Source: an uncultured Dehalococcoidia bacterium (lineage in GTDB: Bacteria > Chloroflexota > Dehalococcoidia > Lucifugimonadales > CATOSD01). From it: a stretch of 64,000 nt of DNA. Below the pieces are notes generated by a model. It did no database searches. It saw only the letters and a list, made by a program, of their open reading frames with translations, and was not told the DNA's origin. Position 1 is the first letter of the stretch, and the number at the start of each line of letters is the position of its first letter. Both the position numbers and the translations under genes were made by a program. Below are positions 16,879 through 26,175 of this stretch, in pieces. The stretch covers positions 496,001 through 560,000 of the forward strand of contig CATOSD010000001.1 in NCBI GenBank assembly GCA_951812395.1, given 5' to 3'.

Positions 16879-18957
16879 ATGTCCTACAACGCACAGAGAG
16901 CTCTGGAGTTGCTTCGCAGGGGGTCCGGAATCCCGGACGCTCAGTTTCGCGAAGATCAGTCGGAAGCGATTCGCCATGTTGTGGAGGGAAGAGGGCGGCT
17001 GCTCGTGATCCAGAAGACCGGCTGGGGCAAAAGTTTTGTGTACTTCATCGCGACCCGGCTGTTGCGAGACTCAGGAGCTGGCCCTGCGTTGCTGGTATCC
17101 CCGTTGCTTTCGCTGATGAGGAATCAGATAGCGGCCGCGGAGCGTATGGGTGTACAGGCTGTCACAATCAACTCAGCCAACACCGCTGAATGGGAGGTTG
17201 TGGAGGAGAGACTCCGAAATGACGAGGTAGACATTCTGCTGATTTCACCTGAGCGTCTTTCGAACGAAGATTTCAGGGAAAATGTCCTTCCAGGCATCGC
17301 AGGACGACTCTCGCTTCTGGTTGTCGACGAAGCTTACTGCATTTCAGACTGGGGCCACGATTTCCGGCCTGACTATAGGTTGATTGAAAGAATCTCCAGC
17401 AGCCTGCCACAAAACTTCCGGTTACTTGCCACAACTGCAACAGCGAATGATCGGGTGACGAACGACCTCGAGCAGATACTCGGTCCAAGGCTCCACGTGC
17501 TGCGGGGAGATCTGCACCGCCCTTCGCTGGTGCTGCAAACTATCAGGCTACCTACCCAGGCTGAACGGCTGGCATGGATCGCCGACCGACTGGCAGCAAT
17601 TCCGGGCAGCGGGATCATCTATACGCTGACTGTTCGCGACGCCAACCGAGTGGCTGAATGGCTTCGAAACCGCGGTTTCGAAGTGCAGGCGTACTCTTCC
17701 AGATCTGACGATAGAGAAGAATTGGAAGAACGGCTGCTGGAGAATCGCGTCAAGGCGCTTGTCGCCACCACGGCGCTTGGCATGGGGTTCGATAAACCCG
17801 ATCTGGCCTTCGTGATCCACTATCAGACACCAGGCTCCGTGATTGCTTACTACCAGCAGGTCGGGCGTGCAGGCAGAGCCATCGACGCTGCCTACGGAGT
17901 GCTTCTGAGCGGCACGGAAGATACCGACATAACGGATTACTTTATCCACAGCGCATTCCCTACGGTGGACGAAGTGGACTCAGTTACTGGAGCACTGGAA
18001 GACGAACCCGAGGGTCTCACTGTGCCCCAGCTCCTCCATAGGGTCAATGTCAGCCGTACGCGAATCGCCCAGACCATCAAGTTGCTATCTCTCGAATCTC
18101 CCGCTCCAATTGCCAAAGTCGGAACCAAATGGCAACTCACACCAGTGCGGCTAAGCGATGAATTCTGGGACCGGGCTAGACGCCTCACCGCTCTGCGCGT
18201 GGAAGAGCAGAGGCAAATGCAGGAGTACGTTGCTCTGGACTCTGGATACATGGAGTTCCTCATCAGGGCACTGGACGGGCGTTCAGAAGCCACGGACCAT
18301 TCCCATTTGGGGGCACTCCCGGAAACTGTCAGCAATGAGACAATTCGGGACGCCGTCAGATTTCTGCGGCGAACCAGTGTAGATATCCAGCCGCGCTTGC
18401 AGTGGCCGCCCGGCGGCCTACCCACATATGGAATCAGTGGGCGAATTCCGGTGGAGTCCAGGGCTGAAATTGGGAAGGCTCTCTGCATTTGGGGCGATGC
18501 CGGATGGGGTGGCCTGGTGCGTATCGGCAAGTACATGGACGGACGCTTTCCGGACGAGTTGGTTGCGGCGTCTGCCGAGCTGATTCGAAAATGGAACCCT
18601 CAGCCAGGTCCCGCATGGGTTACGTGCATACCGTCGAGCCGTCACCCCTCACTTGTTCCGGACTTTGCCAGGCAACTAGCCTACGCACTGGGGCTGCCTT
18701 TCTCAGCCAGCCTTGTCACGACCGAGCAGAGGCCGGAACAGAAGGACATGGCCAACAGCTCACAGCAGGCCCTCAACTTGGACGGCTCCCTCGGCGTCAT
18801 AGCGGACGAGCTTATGCAGGGCCCGGTGCTGCTGGTGGATGATATGGTAGACTCACGTTGGACGTTTACGGTTGCCTCCTGGCTTCTGAGAGGACACGGC
18901 TGCCAGGAAGTGTGGCCATTCGCGCTTGCAGACGCCGGGACGAGTGGAGGCCGATGA
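16879..18957 (+). CDS. RecQ-like DNA helicase fused to a C-terminal phosphoribosyltransferase domain
   Basis: Residues 1-350 form a RecQ-type helicase core: Walker A KTGWGKS, SPLLSLMRNQ, motif II DEAYCISDWGHDFRPDYR, motif III LATTATAND, ALGMGFDKPDLAFVIHY and motif VI YYQQVGRAGRA. Motif II reads DEAY instead of DEAH. No HRDC domain or RecQ zinc-cysteine set is seen. The C-terminal 130 residues look like a type I phosphoribosyltransferase: WVTCIPSSRHPSLVPDFARQ and the PRPP-loop GPVLLVDDMVDSRWTFTVAS, as in ComF proteins. The stop overlaps the next gene's ATG by four bases. The set helicase-PRTase-DprA recalls ComFA/ComFC/DprA and the PRTase/DprA defence pair ShosTA. The role is inferred. Confidence 0.85.
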   Translation: MSYNAQRALELLRRGSGIPDAQFREDQSEAIRHVVEGRGRLLVIQKTGWGKSFVYFIATRLLRDSGAGPALLVSPLLSLMRNQIAAAERMGVQAVTINSANTAEWEVVEERLRNDEVDILLISPERLSNEDFRENVLPGIAGRLSLLVVDEAYCISDWGHDFRPDYRLIERISSSLPQNFRLLATTATANDRVTNDLEQILGPRLHVLRGDLHRPSLVLQTIRLPTQAERLAWIADRLAAIPGSGIIYTLTVRDANRVAEWLRNRGFEVQAYSSRSDDREELEERLLENRVKALVATTALGMGFDKPDLAFVIHYQTPGSVIAYYQQVGRAGRAIDAAYGVLLSGTEDTDITDYFIHSAFPTVDEVDSVTGALEDEPEGLTVPQLLHRVNVSRTRIAQTIKLLSLESPAPIAKVGTKWQLTPVRLSDEFWDRARRLTALRVEEQRQMQEYVALDSGYMEFLIRALDGRSEATDHSHLGALPETVSNETIRDAVRFLRRTSVDIQPRLQWPPGGLPTYGISGRIPVESRAEIGKALCIWGDAGWGGLVRIGKYMDGRFPDELVAASAELIRKWNPQPGPAWVTCIPSSRHPSLVPDFARQLAYALGLPFSASLVTTEQRPEQKDMANSSQQALNLDGSLGVIADELMQGPVLLVDDMVDSRWTFTVASWLLRGHGCQEVWPFALADAGTSGGR

Positions 18958-20237
18958 ACAGCCTTTTGTCGCCCGATACTGAGGTTACCCTGCTACTGAC
19001 CGCGCCCTTGTTGATGGTGGGGCGCAAGCGTGCGCAGGACGACTCCCCTCGCCGCCTGACGCCCGGACAATACGCGAAGCTTGTAGAGCGCATTCGAGGC
19101 TGTGGTCGAAATCTTGGCGACTTGGCAGGGCCTGAGGGCGCCGAGATCCTGGAGGAGTGTCAGACGGGGCTTGAGCCTGAGCACATTCAGGAACTGCTTA
19201 CCCGCGGATTCCAGCTCTCGCAAGTTCTGGAACTCTGGAGAGCCAGGTCCATATGGGTGGTCAGCCAAGCGGACCAAGACTACCCATCGAGATTAAGGCA
19301 GAAACTGGGAAGTGCTGCGCCCCCAGTGCTGTACGGCTGTGGTGACGGAGACCTGCTTGAACGCGGAGGGTTGGCTGTTGTCGGGTCGCGCCGGGTCAGT
19401 GATCAAGTGATCGAGTACGCTGAACAAACGGGCCGTTCCGCGGCGCTGGCCAACTGCACCATCGTGTCGGGAGGGGCGAAAGGTGTGGATCAGGCCGCCA
19501 TGCGGGGCGCATTGAACGGAGGTGGGGCCGCGATAGGCGTACTGGCCGACGGCATCGAGAAGTCGGTGTTACAGCGTGAGAATCGAAACGTGCTGATGGA
19601 CGGGCGGCTCACGCTGATTTCACCATTCGACCCGCGGGCAGGCTTCTCCGTGGGAAACGCCATGAGACGGAACAAGCTGATTTATGCTCTGGCAGACGCG
19701 GGCCTCGTAGTAGAGTCTGATTACAAGAAGGGTGGGACCTGGACGGGCGCTGTCGAGCAGTTGACGAAGTTACGCTCGGCGCCACTTTATGCTCGCGTCG
19801 ATGAGTCGGGCAGCAGAGGCCTCGAAGCACTATTGGAGATGGGCGCCCGCCTTTGGCCGAACCCTCAGACGGCTGACGACTTCAGGAAGGCACTGTCAGG
19901 CACTCAAGTGTATTCGGAAGCTGAAAGCCTTTGGAAGAGCGCGTTTCAAACAGATGGCTTGGGCGCGGCCGGGTCTACCAACACCGACAGCGCTGAGTCG
20001 CTTGGGCTCCATATTCTGATTGAAAGCGCAGATTCAAATGGACTTCCAGCTTCTGAGGCGCTATTCAATTGTGTCGAGGAGTTGTTGCGGTCGTTAGATA
20101 CCCCCACTTCCGAGTCCGACGTGGCGTCATACCTACGGGTTTCAACAACCCAGGCCAGAGAGTGGCTGAAACGTCTGGTTGCCGAGGGAAAGTACACCCG
20201 GTCGAAGCGACCTGTTCGCTATGACCGTGCCATCTAG
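18954..20237 (+). CDS. DprA/Smf-like DNA-processing protein
   Basis: The start is the ATG at 18954 (MNSLLSPDTEV), overlapping the helicase stop as ATGA. A longer frame from 18858 lies wholly inside the helicase and is rejected. A divergent N-terminal region is followed by the DprA Rossmann-like core: YPSRLRQKLGSAAPPVLYGCGD, LAVVGSRRVSDQVIEYA, CTIVSGGAKGVDQAAMRGALNGGG, GVLADGIEK, TLISPFDPRAGFSVGNAMRRNKLIYALAD and VVESDYKKGGTWTGAVEQL. Its C-terminus ends in a winged-helix-like segment. DprA binds single-stranded DNA and loads RecA. Paired with a PRTase partner, relatives act in defence, so this copy may be an immune component instead of the housekeeping DprA. Confidence 0.85.
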   Translation: MNSLLSPDTEVTLLLTAPLLMVGRKRAQDDSPRRLTPGQYAKLVERIRGCGRNLGDLAGPEGAEILEECQTGLEPEHIQELLTRGFQLSQVLELWRARSIWVVSQADQDYPSRLRQKLGSAAPPVLYGCGDGDLLERGGLAVVGSRRVSDQVIEYAEQTGRSAALANCTIVSGGAKGVDQAAMRGALNGGGAAIGVLADGIEKSVLQRENRNVLMDGRLTLISPFDPRAGFSVGNAMRRNKLIYALADAGLVVESDYKKGGTWTGAVEQLTKLRSAPLYARVDESGSRGLEALLEMGARLWPNPQTADDFRKALSGTQVYSEAESLWKSAFQTDGLGAAGSTNTDSAESLGLHILIESADSNGLPASEALFNCVEELLRSLDTPTSESDVASYLRVSTTQAREWLKRLVAEGKYTRSKRPVRYDRAI

Positions 20238-20284
20238 GTAAGAGCCGGCGCCGGAATCGGGGCCGGGATGAAGGAGTAACCACT

Positions 20285-21028
20285 ATGCCACATTACACGA
20301 GGGGCGACGTGCGCATCCGTTACGAGGAGGCGGGGTCGGGTTTCCCGCTGCTGGCTACGCCGGGCGGTGGGCTGAACTCTATCGTCGCTGGCTGGCCGTC
20401 GCAGGTGTTCGACGCCATGGCGCTGTTCAGCGACGACTTTCGCTGTATCACCATGGACCAGCGCAACGCGAGCGGTGGGGAGTCCAGCGGGCCGGTGGAC
20501 GTCGACGACCCGTGGGGTGCGCTCGCCGACGACCAGCTCGGCGTGATGGACCACCTGGGAATCGACAAGTTCCTGTTCATAGGCTACTGCATCGGCGGTC
20601 CGTTCGCGCTCAAGCTGATCGAGCGCGCGCCCGACCGCGTGGCTGCCGCGGTGCTGTGCCAGCCGGTGGGTCACGCGAGCAAGACGCCCGACGCCATGTA
20701 CGATTCGGGAATGGCTTGGGGAGCGGAGCTTCGCGCGCGGCGGCCCGAGGTTACGCAGGAGACCATCGACCAGTACGTGCACAATCTATACCGCGTGCAG
20801 CCGGACTTCATGTACAGCGTGTCGCGGGACTTCGCTCGCGCGTGCCAGACGCCGCTGCTGGTGCTGCCGGACGACACGCCGGCGCACTCGTACGAGGCGG
20901 CGATGGACCTGGTGGCGATTGCGCCCAACGTGCAGGTCAGCGAGTACCCCTGGAAGGAGTCCAAGGACACTTACGACAGGACGGTCGCGCAGGTGCGCGA
21001 GTTCCTGCTGGCGCACGGGAGGTCGTAG
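20285..21028 (+). CDS. Alpha/beta-hydrolase with a cysteine nucleophile elbow
   Basis: The 247-residue protein has the alpha/beta-hydrolase core with an oxyanion region LLATPGGG and CITMDQRNASGGES. The nucleophile elbow reads FIGYCIGGPFALKL, so cysteine replaces the usual serine in GxSxG, as in dienelactone hydrolases. The acid is probably in LLVLPDDTPAH. The usual C-terminal catalytic histidine is not obvious: the tail reads PWKESKDTYDRTVAQVREFL. The start is the ATG at 20285 with AAGGAGTAA upstream. The substrate is unknown and activity should not be assumed. Confidence 0.85.
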   Translation: MPHYTRGDVRIRYEEAGSGFPLLATPGGGLNSIVAGWPSQVFDAMALFSDDFRCITMDQRNASGGESSGPVDVDDPWGALADDQLGVMDHLGIDKFLFIGYCIGGPFALKLIERAPDRVAAAVLCQPVGHASKTPDAMYDSGMAWGAELRARRPEVTQETIDQYVHNLYRVQPDFMYSVSRDFARACQTPLLVLPDDTPAHSYEAAMDLVAIAPNVQVSEYPWKESKDTYDRTVAQVREFLLAHGRS

Positions 21029-21100
21029 AGGGCCGCTCCGCAGATCGCCCGGAGACCGCTGCACAACTCCGATATCGGACCACTTTTGGGGAGTAGGAGC

Positions 21101-21901
21101 GTGACAATCCGGCCACGCCCTGGCGTGAAAGTGGTCTTAATCGGAGGATCATCACACGTTGGGAAGTCGACTCTGGCCGAGTCGCTGGCGGCCACGTTGG
21201 GTTGGTCATATGTCTCCACCGATAGTCTGGCACGTCACCCCGGCCGCCCTTGGAGGCCGGCGCCGGAAGAGATACCGAACCAAGTTGCGCGGCATTACCT
21301 CTGTCTGTCAGTCGACAAACTGATCGAGGATGTCCTCCGACACCACAGGGTCAATGTCTGGCCGAAGGTTGAGGCGATCATCACGTCCCACTCAGACCTT
21401 ACCTCTACGACTGGAGTAATCTTGGAAGGGTCGGCCCTGTGGCCCGAATTCGTGGCAGGCCTGAACCTGGACACGGTCGTCGCGGTATGGCTTACGGCTG
21501 ACGCGCAGGTCTTTCGGCAGAGAATCCACGATGGGAGCCTGTATGGATCGAAGTCTGCTCGGGAACGGAAGATGATCGACAAGTTCCTCGAACGCGCCCT
21601 CGCCTACGACGCGCGAATGGTGGACGCCGCCAACCAGCATGGGTTCATGCTCCTCGATGTCTCCCAGGCCGAGGTGTCAGGCCCGTCTTGCGACGGTGAT
21701 GATCTCCGGGCTCGTATCCGTCAGTTTCTGCCGGTCCCAGTCGCCAAACTGTTCCTCGATCGCCAGGTTCGCTTCGGACAGGAACGATGCCAGCGAGTCG
21801 GCGTCAAGAAACCTCAGCGTGCTATGACTTTGCAGAGGTCGGATCCAACCTGGACTAGTGAAGGTGGTAGTGAACGAGACACGGTCCCCGGCAACGGGTG
21901 A
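21101..21901 (+). CDS. P-loop kinase-like ATPase with an extended, probably foreign C-terminus
   Basis: The N-terminus carries the P-loop VVLIGGSSHVGKSTLAESLA, followed by YVSTDSLARHP and, mid-protein, GVILEGSALWPEF and AVWLTADAQVF, as in small nucleotide or 2-phosphoglycerate-type kinases. The GTG at 21101 is chosen because GGGAGTAGGA lies just upstream. From about residue 195 (MLLDVSQAEV) the sequence loses family character. Its last 225 bases lie antisense over the end of a good methyltransferase gene (stop at 21677). The native stop may have been lost by deletion or rearrangement, so the true functional end is uncertain. Confidence 0.65.
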   Translation: MTIRPRPGVKVVLIGGSSHVGKSTLAESLAATLGWSYVSTDSLARHPGRPWRPAPEEIPNQVARHYLCLSVDKLIEDVLRHHRVNVWPKVEAIITSHSDLTSTTGVILEGSALWPEFVAGLNLDTVVAVWLTADAQVFRQRIHDGSLYGSKSARERKMIDKFLERALAYDARMVDAANQHGFMLLDVSQAEVSGPSCDGDDLRARIRQFLPVPVAKLFLDRQVRFGQERCQRVGVKKPQRAMTLQRSDPTWTSEGGSERDTVPGNG

Positions 21902-22411
21902 CTCGACCTTGTGAGCCATTCGCACCCTGCGACATTCATGCACGACCTCCACGGCATTTTCAGGGATCCACTTCTCCCACTCCCGAGCAAGTGGGTTGCG
22001 GGTCTCAAAAGCGAACCGCCCGTCTTCGGTGAGAGCGGAACGAATCGCAGCAAGAGATTCTCGCAGTTGTTCGTCTTCGACAAACACTTGGAATGCGTGA
22101 CCGGTCATTACGACGAGGTCAAACTCCCGACACCAGTCGACCGAACCCATGTCACCAAGTACCCACTCCGCGTCGGTGCGTTTCCTCCGCGCCTGCTCAA
22201 GCATCGGCTCTGAAGGATCGAGCCCGCACAGTCGTCCCGTGTGACCGGATTCTCGCGCTAGGCGCAGCAGCTCTCCTGTACCGCAGCCAACGTCGAGCAC
22301 GCTCCTCGCAGACATCACCAATGGAAGATAGAACCCGAAGTCCCGCACTCCCGAATTGAAGGCGTCATACAGCTCCGCCTGGACAGGCTCGGAAGAGAGA
22401 TGATCTACCAT
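21677..22411 (-). CDS. Class I SAM-dependent methyltransferase
   Basis: The 244-residue protein has the SAM-binding motif SVLDVGCGTGELLRLA, acidic LCGLDPSEPMLEQA, motif II FDLVVMTGHAFQVF and a regular C-terminal strand ending SPEIITVARRA. The start is taken at the ATG in MVDHLSSEPVQAE. The longer open frame upstream overlaps the neighbouring BNR gene and has no methyltransferase content. The gap to the BNR gene stop is about 50 bp, so the two may be co-transcribed. The substrate (small molecule or protein) is unknown. Confidence 0.88.
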   Translation of the reverse strand: MVDHLSSEPVQAELYDAFNSGVRDFGFYLPLVMSARSVLDVGCGTGELLRLARESGHTGRLCGLDPSEPMLEQARRKRTDAEWVLGDMGSVDWCREFDLVVMTGHAFQVFVEDEQLRESLAAIRSALTEDGRFAFETRNPLAREWEKWIPENAVEVVHECRRVRMAHKVESPVAGDRVSFTTTFTSPGWIRPLQSHSTLRFLDADSLASFLSEANLAIEEQFGDWDRQKLTDTSPEIITVARRA

Positions 22412-22461
22412 TGCGGCGCTGAGTCTTCGGCCCGACGACGGGACGATGAGGTCTCTCGGGC

Positions 22462-25400
22462 CTAGGCCGTCGGAACGATCAGCGGCAGGTCCAGCTCGGA
22501 CAGCAGGTCCCCGAACTCCTCGAGGTCTTTGTCTATGACCTCTTGCAGCCGTTCCAGGTGGTCGTCGACGAGCCCGGAGAACTCGCCGAGCGCTTCGACC
22601 GACTGCTCGGTCGGCGTGCCGGTGGCGCTGGTCACGACACTGCCGACGGCGCGCAGCTTGGAGTTGAGCTGAGACGGATAGTTCATGAAGTCCGCCCTGG
22701 TCTTGATCCTCGTCTGAATCAGCTCGGACTCGACGGCGGATAGCTTCCCCCGCAGGGCCTCGGCGGCGTCGGCGATGGCGTCGGAGCGATCCTCGGCGCG
22801 CTGTTCCCACTCCTCCATCTGCCGGTAGATGCTCCGGACTCGGATGATGGCGTCGTTGGTGTCGGTGAGCTTGTCGCGAATCTGCATGAGCGTGTTGAAG
22901 CGGTCCTCGAGCTCGTCCTGGCTCGCCGAAACGCGGGGGTCCTTCAGGAGCTCGAAGGACTGATTGTAGACCCGGCCGCCCACGGCCAGCCAGACCTGGT
23001 AGGTGCCCGGAGGCGCCTCCGGGCCCTGGTCGTTCGCGTAGAAAACGTTCAGGGAGGAATCGTTGGGCAACGTCTTCGGCCCGGGGTAGCGCATGTCCCA
23101 GACGAACCTGTTCATCCCCTGCGCGACAGGCACGTGCTGGCCTGTTCCCTCCTCGCTCGTGTAGCTCGCTATTTCCCTGCCGCCGGAGTCGGCGAACGTC
23201 AGCGTGACCTCGCCTTCCGGCTCTTCACTCAGGTAGTAGAACACCGAGACTCCCCGCGGGGGGTTGTCGCCGGCGTCGACGTGGGAGCGGTACTGGCTGC
23301 CGTCGGCCCTTTGGCGGACGTAGAAGGCGGTGCCGCCGTGGGCGTCCACCTGGTAGTTCTTCGCGCCCGGAATCGGAGGGAGCGGGGCGAAGATCGCAGG
23401 CTCCACGTCCTGGTTGGTGTCCTTCGGCCTGAACAGGTGGGCGTCGGACTCGGCTATCCGCTCGTTGGCCTGGCGCAGCGGCGTCACGTCGTCCAGCACC
23501 CAGAACGACCGCCCGTGCGTGCACGCCACCAGCTCGTCGCCATTGACGGCCAGATCGTACAGCGGCGCCACGGGCAGGTTGAGCTGAAGCTTCTGCCACG
23601 ACTCGCCGTCGTCGAAGGACACGTACAGCCCGAACTCGGTACCCGCGTACAGCAGCCCCGGCCTTTCGGGGTCCTCGCGGAGCACCCGCGTGAAGTCTTC
23701 CGACCCTATGCCGTTCGTTATCTGTCGCCACGTGTTGCCGTAGTCCCCAGTCTTGTAGAGGTAGGGACTGTAGTCGTCGAGCTTGTAGCGGTAGGCCGCG
23801 ACGTAGGCGGTGGCCGGATCGTGGTGCGAGACCTCGATGAACGCCACGGTCGTCCACTCCGGCAGGTCGGGCGGCGTTACGTCCTCCCAGCTATCCCCGC
23901 CGTCGCGCGAGATGTGGATCAGCCCGTCGTCGGAGCCTGCCCAGAACACGCCCTGCTCGTGGGGGGACTCGGTGAAAGCGAAGATGGTGCAGTAGGTCTC
24001 CGCGCCGCTTACACCCTGCACCGTGACCGGCCCGCCGGAGATTTCCAGCTTCGAGGGGTCGTTCCGGGTCAGGTCGGGGCTGATCGGCTCCCAGCTCTTG
24101 CCCTCGTTGGTGGATCGGAACACCAGGTTGCCCGTGCAGTAGAGCACGTCGGGGTCGTGGGGGGAGATCAGGATGGGGTAGGTCCAGTGGAAGCGATACT
24201 TCTGGTCCTTGGGCGCCCAGCCCCAGGACTCCTCCGGCCAGACCGTGATGATCTCGATGTGGTCGCCGAGGGCGTGGTCGGAGCGTAGCAGGTTGCCGCC
24301 GCCGCCCGCGGATGAGCCGATGGCGCCGGAGTAGACCACGTTGGGGTTGTCGGGCCGGACGGCGATGTGGCCGCTCTCGGAGGTGCCGGTCATGTAGCAG
24401 GCGCTCAGCGGGATGGCGCTGTCGTCGCTCTTGCTGGGGACGCTGATGGCGGAGCTGTCCTGCTGCGTGCCGTAGACGCGGTACGGGTACTGGTTGTCCA
24501 CGGCGAGGTGGTAGAAGCAAGCGGTGGGCTGGTTATAGATGCTGGACCAGCTTCCGCCGCCGTTGAACGTGACGGTCGCGCCGCCGTCGTTCGCCTGGAT
24601 CATGCGCCTGGGGTTGCTCGCGTCGATCCACAGGTCGTGGTGGTCGCCGTGCGGCATCGGTATCTGCCCGAACGTCCGGCCGCCGTCGTTTGACACATAG
24701 AAGAAGCTGTCCATCACCCACACCGTTTCCGGGTCCTGCGGGTGCGCGAACACGTGGGTGTGATACCAGGGGCGGCCCCGGCCGTCGGAGTTGTTGACCA
24801 TCTCCCAGGAGTCGCCGCCGTCGTCGGAGCGGTACAGCCCGCCCTCTCCGGCCTCCACGATAGCCCAGACCCTGTCCGGCCTCGCCGGCGAGACCGCGAC
24901 GCCGATGCGGCCCTTCAGGCCCGTCGGGAAGCCGGGGTTGCCGGACAGCTCGGTCCAGGTGTCGCCGCCGTCCGTGGACTTGTACAGCCCGCTGTCGGGG
25001 CCGCCGCTCGAAATCGTCCAGGGGTTGCGGAACACCTCCCACATGGCGGCGTACAGGATGCGCGGGTTGGTGGGGTCCATCGACAGGTCGATAGCCCCCG
25101 CCTTTTCGCTGACGAACAGAACCCTCTCCCAGCTTTCGCCGCCGTCTCGCGAGCAGAACAAGCCGCGCTCGTCGTTGGGCGCCCAGGCGTGGCCCAGCGC
25201 CGCGACGTACACGAGGTCCGGGTTGGTGGGATGGACGCGGATTCGGGAAATGTGCCTGCTGTCGGACAGGCCCAGGTGGCGCCAGGTCCTGCCCCTGTCC
25301 GTGGACTTGTACACGCCGTCGCCCGATGAGACGTCGTTTCTGATGCAGGCCTCTCCCATGCCGGCGTAGATGACGTTGGGGTCCGAATCGGCGACGGCTA

Positions 25401-25617
25401 TGGCGCCGACCGCGGAACTCTGGAAGAAGCCGTCCGAGATGTTCTCCCAGTAGGCGCCGCCGTCGTCGGTCTTCCAAACGCCGCCGTTGCACGCCCCGAA
25501 GTAGAAGGTCATGGGGTCGTGGGGGTCGCCGGCGGCGGCAACGGAGCGTCCGCCCCTGTGGGGTCCTATGCAGCGCCACTCCATCGCCTTGAACACGCTC
25601 TGGTCAATCGTAGCCAT
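22462..25617 (-). CDS. Large BNR/VPS10-type beta-propeller protein (annotated elsewhere as glycosyl hydrolase)
   Basis: This 1051-residue protein is built from many sortilin/BNR-type repeats. The Asp-box pattern recurs throughout, for example WKTDDGGAYWENI, YKSTDRGRTWRHL, CSRDGGESWERV, YKSTDGGDTWTEL, YRSDDGGDSWEMV, FRSTNEGKSWEPI, ISRDGGDSWEDV, YKTGDYGNTWRQI and VSFDDGESWQKL. These should form two large beta-propellers over roughly residues 1-720. The C-terminal part contains a beta-sandwich (EEPEGEVTLTFADSGGREI) and an alpha-helical tail. There is no signal peptide, so secretion is uncertain. Similar proteins are labelled glycosyl hydrolase without shown activity. Confidence 0.88.
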   Translation of the reverse strand: MATIDQSVFKAMEWRCIGPHRGGRSVAAAGDPHDPMTFYFGACNGGVWKTDDGGAYWENISDGFFQSSAVGAIAVADSDPNVIYAGMGEACIRNDVSSGDGVYKSTDRGRTWRHLGLSDSRHISRIRVHPTNPDLVYVAALGHAWAPNDERGLFCSRDGGESWERVLFVSEKAGAIDLSMDPTNPRILYAAMWEVFRNPWTISSGGPDSGLYKSTDGGDTWTELSGNPGFPTGLKGRIGVAVSPARPDRVWAIVEAGEGGLYRSDDGGDSWEMVNNSDGRGRPWYHTHVFAHPQDPETVWVMDSFFYVSNDGGRTFGQIPMPHGDHHDLWIDASNPRRMIQANDGGATVTFNGGGSWSSIYNQPTACFYHLAVDNQYPYRVYGTQQDSSAISVPSKSDDSAIPLSACYMTGTSESGHIAVRPDNPNVVYSGAIGSSAGGGGNLLRSDHALGDHIEIITVWPEESWGWAPKDQKYRFHWTYPILISPHDPDVLYCTGNLVFRSTNEGKSWEPISPDLTRNDPSKLEISGGPVTVQGVSGAETYCTIFAFTESPHEQGVFWAGSDDGLIHISRDGGDSWEDVTPPDLPEWTTVAFIEVSHHDPATAYVAAYRYKLDDYSPYLYKTGDYGNTWRQITNGIGSEDFTRVLREDPERPGLLYAGTEFGLYVSFDDGESWQKLQLNLPVAPLYDLAVNGDELVACTHGRSFWVLDDVTPLRQANERIAESDAHLFRPKDTNQDVEPAIFAPLPPIPGAKNYQVDAHGGTAFYVRQRADGSQYRSHVDAGDNPPRGVSVFYYLSEEPEGEVTLTFADSGGREIASYTSEEGTGQHVPVAQGMNRFVWDMRYPGPKTLPNDSSLNVFYANDQGPEAPPGTYQVWLAVGGRVYNQSFELLKDPRVSASQDELEDRFNTLMQIRDKLTDTNDAIIRVRSIYRQMEEWEQRAEDRSDAIADAAEALRGKLSAVESELIQTRIKTRADFMNYPSQLNSKLRAVGSVVTSATGTPTEQSVEALGEFSGLVDDHLERLQEVIDKDLEEFGDLLSELDLPLIVPTA

Positions 25618-25700
25618 TGGAGCAACTCCTCTTTACGATGCCGAATCGAAGGATGCGAGGAAGGCGGGCCCGGCCCGGCCTGGCGATAGCGGGAATGTCG

Positions 25701-26093
25701 CTACTGCGAAGGGTTGCCGCTCGACCGGTCGCCGGCGGCGGTCAGCGCCGAATCGACATCCGCATGGAGCGGTATGACCCTGTCGAATCCAACGATTACA
25801 AAAACCTGTTCTATGTACGGTTTAAGGCTGCAGATGTGAAGGTTGCGTTGGTTCCTGCCAAGTGTTCTCGAAATGCGCAGGAACGCTCTCAGGCCGGCGC
25901 TGCTGACATAGGTGATGTCGGAGGCCTCCACCACGACGTCCGACTCCGATCCGGCCGTGGCGCGCAGGACGTCCGCCTCGAACAGGTTGGCGCTGTGAAT
26001 GTCGATGCGCCCCCGCGCCCGCAGCAGCAACGTGGGGCCTCTGGACTCGAGAACCTCGACTTCCGCCAGGTTGAACTTTCCACTAGACGTCAT
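25701..26093 (-). CDS. STAS-domain protein (anti-sigma-factor antagonist-like)
   Basis: The 130-residue protein has the STAS fold signature. GRIDIHSANLFEADVL is followed by VVVEASDITYVSSAGLRAFLRI, in which the second serine of VSSAG is at the phosphorylation site of SpoIIAA/RsbV proteins. The ATG at 26093 has an AAAAGGAC ribosome site. No anti-sigma kinase or phosphatase is nearby. The gene lies 83 bp downstream of a small hypothetical gene and 83 bp upstream of the BNR gene on the same strand. It probably belongs to a partner-switching signalling system encoded elsewhere. Confidence 0.87.
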   Translation of the reverse strand: MTSSGKFNLAEVEVLESRGPTLLLRARGRIDIHSANLFEADVLRATAGSESDVVVEASDITYVSSAGLRAFLRISRTLGRNQRNLHICSLKPYIEQVFVIVGFDRVIPLHADVDSALTAAGDRSSGNPSQ

Positions 26094-26175
26094 TTTTCGT
26101 CCTTTTGTGTCTGCGTTACCACCTCAGGAGGCGTACTCTCTTGCAATCCCGCGCGCCCGGCGATCGGGGCATCGA

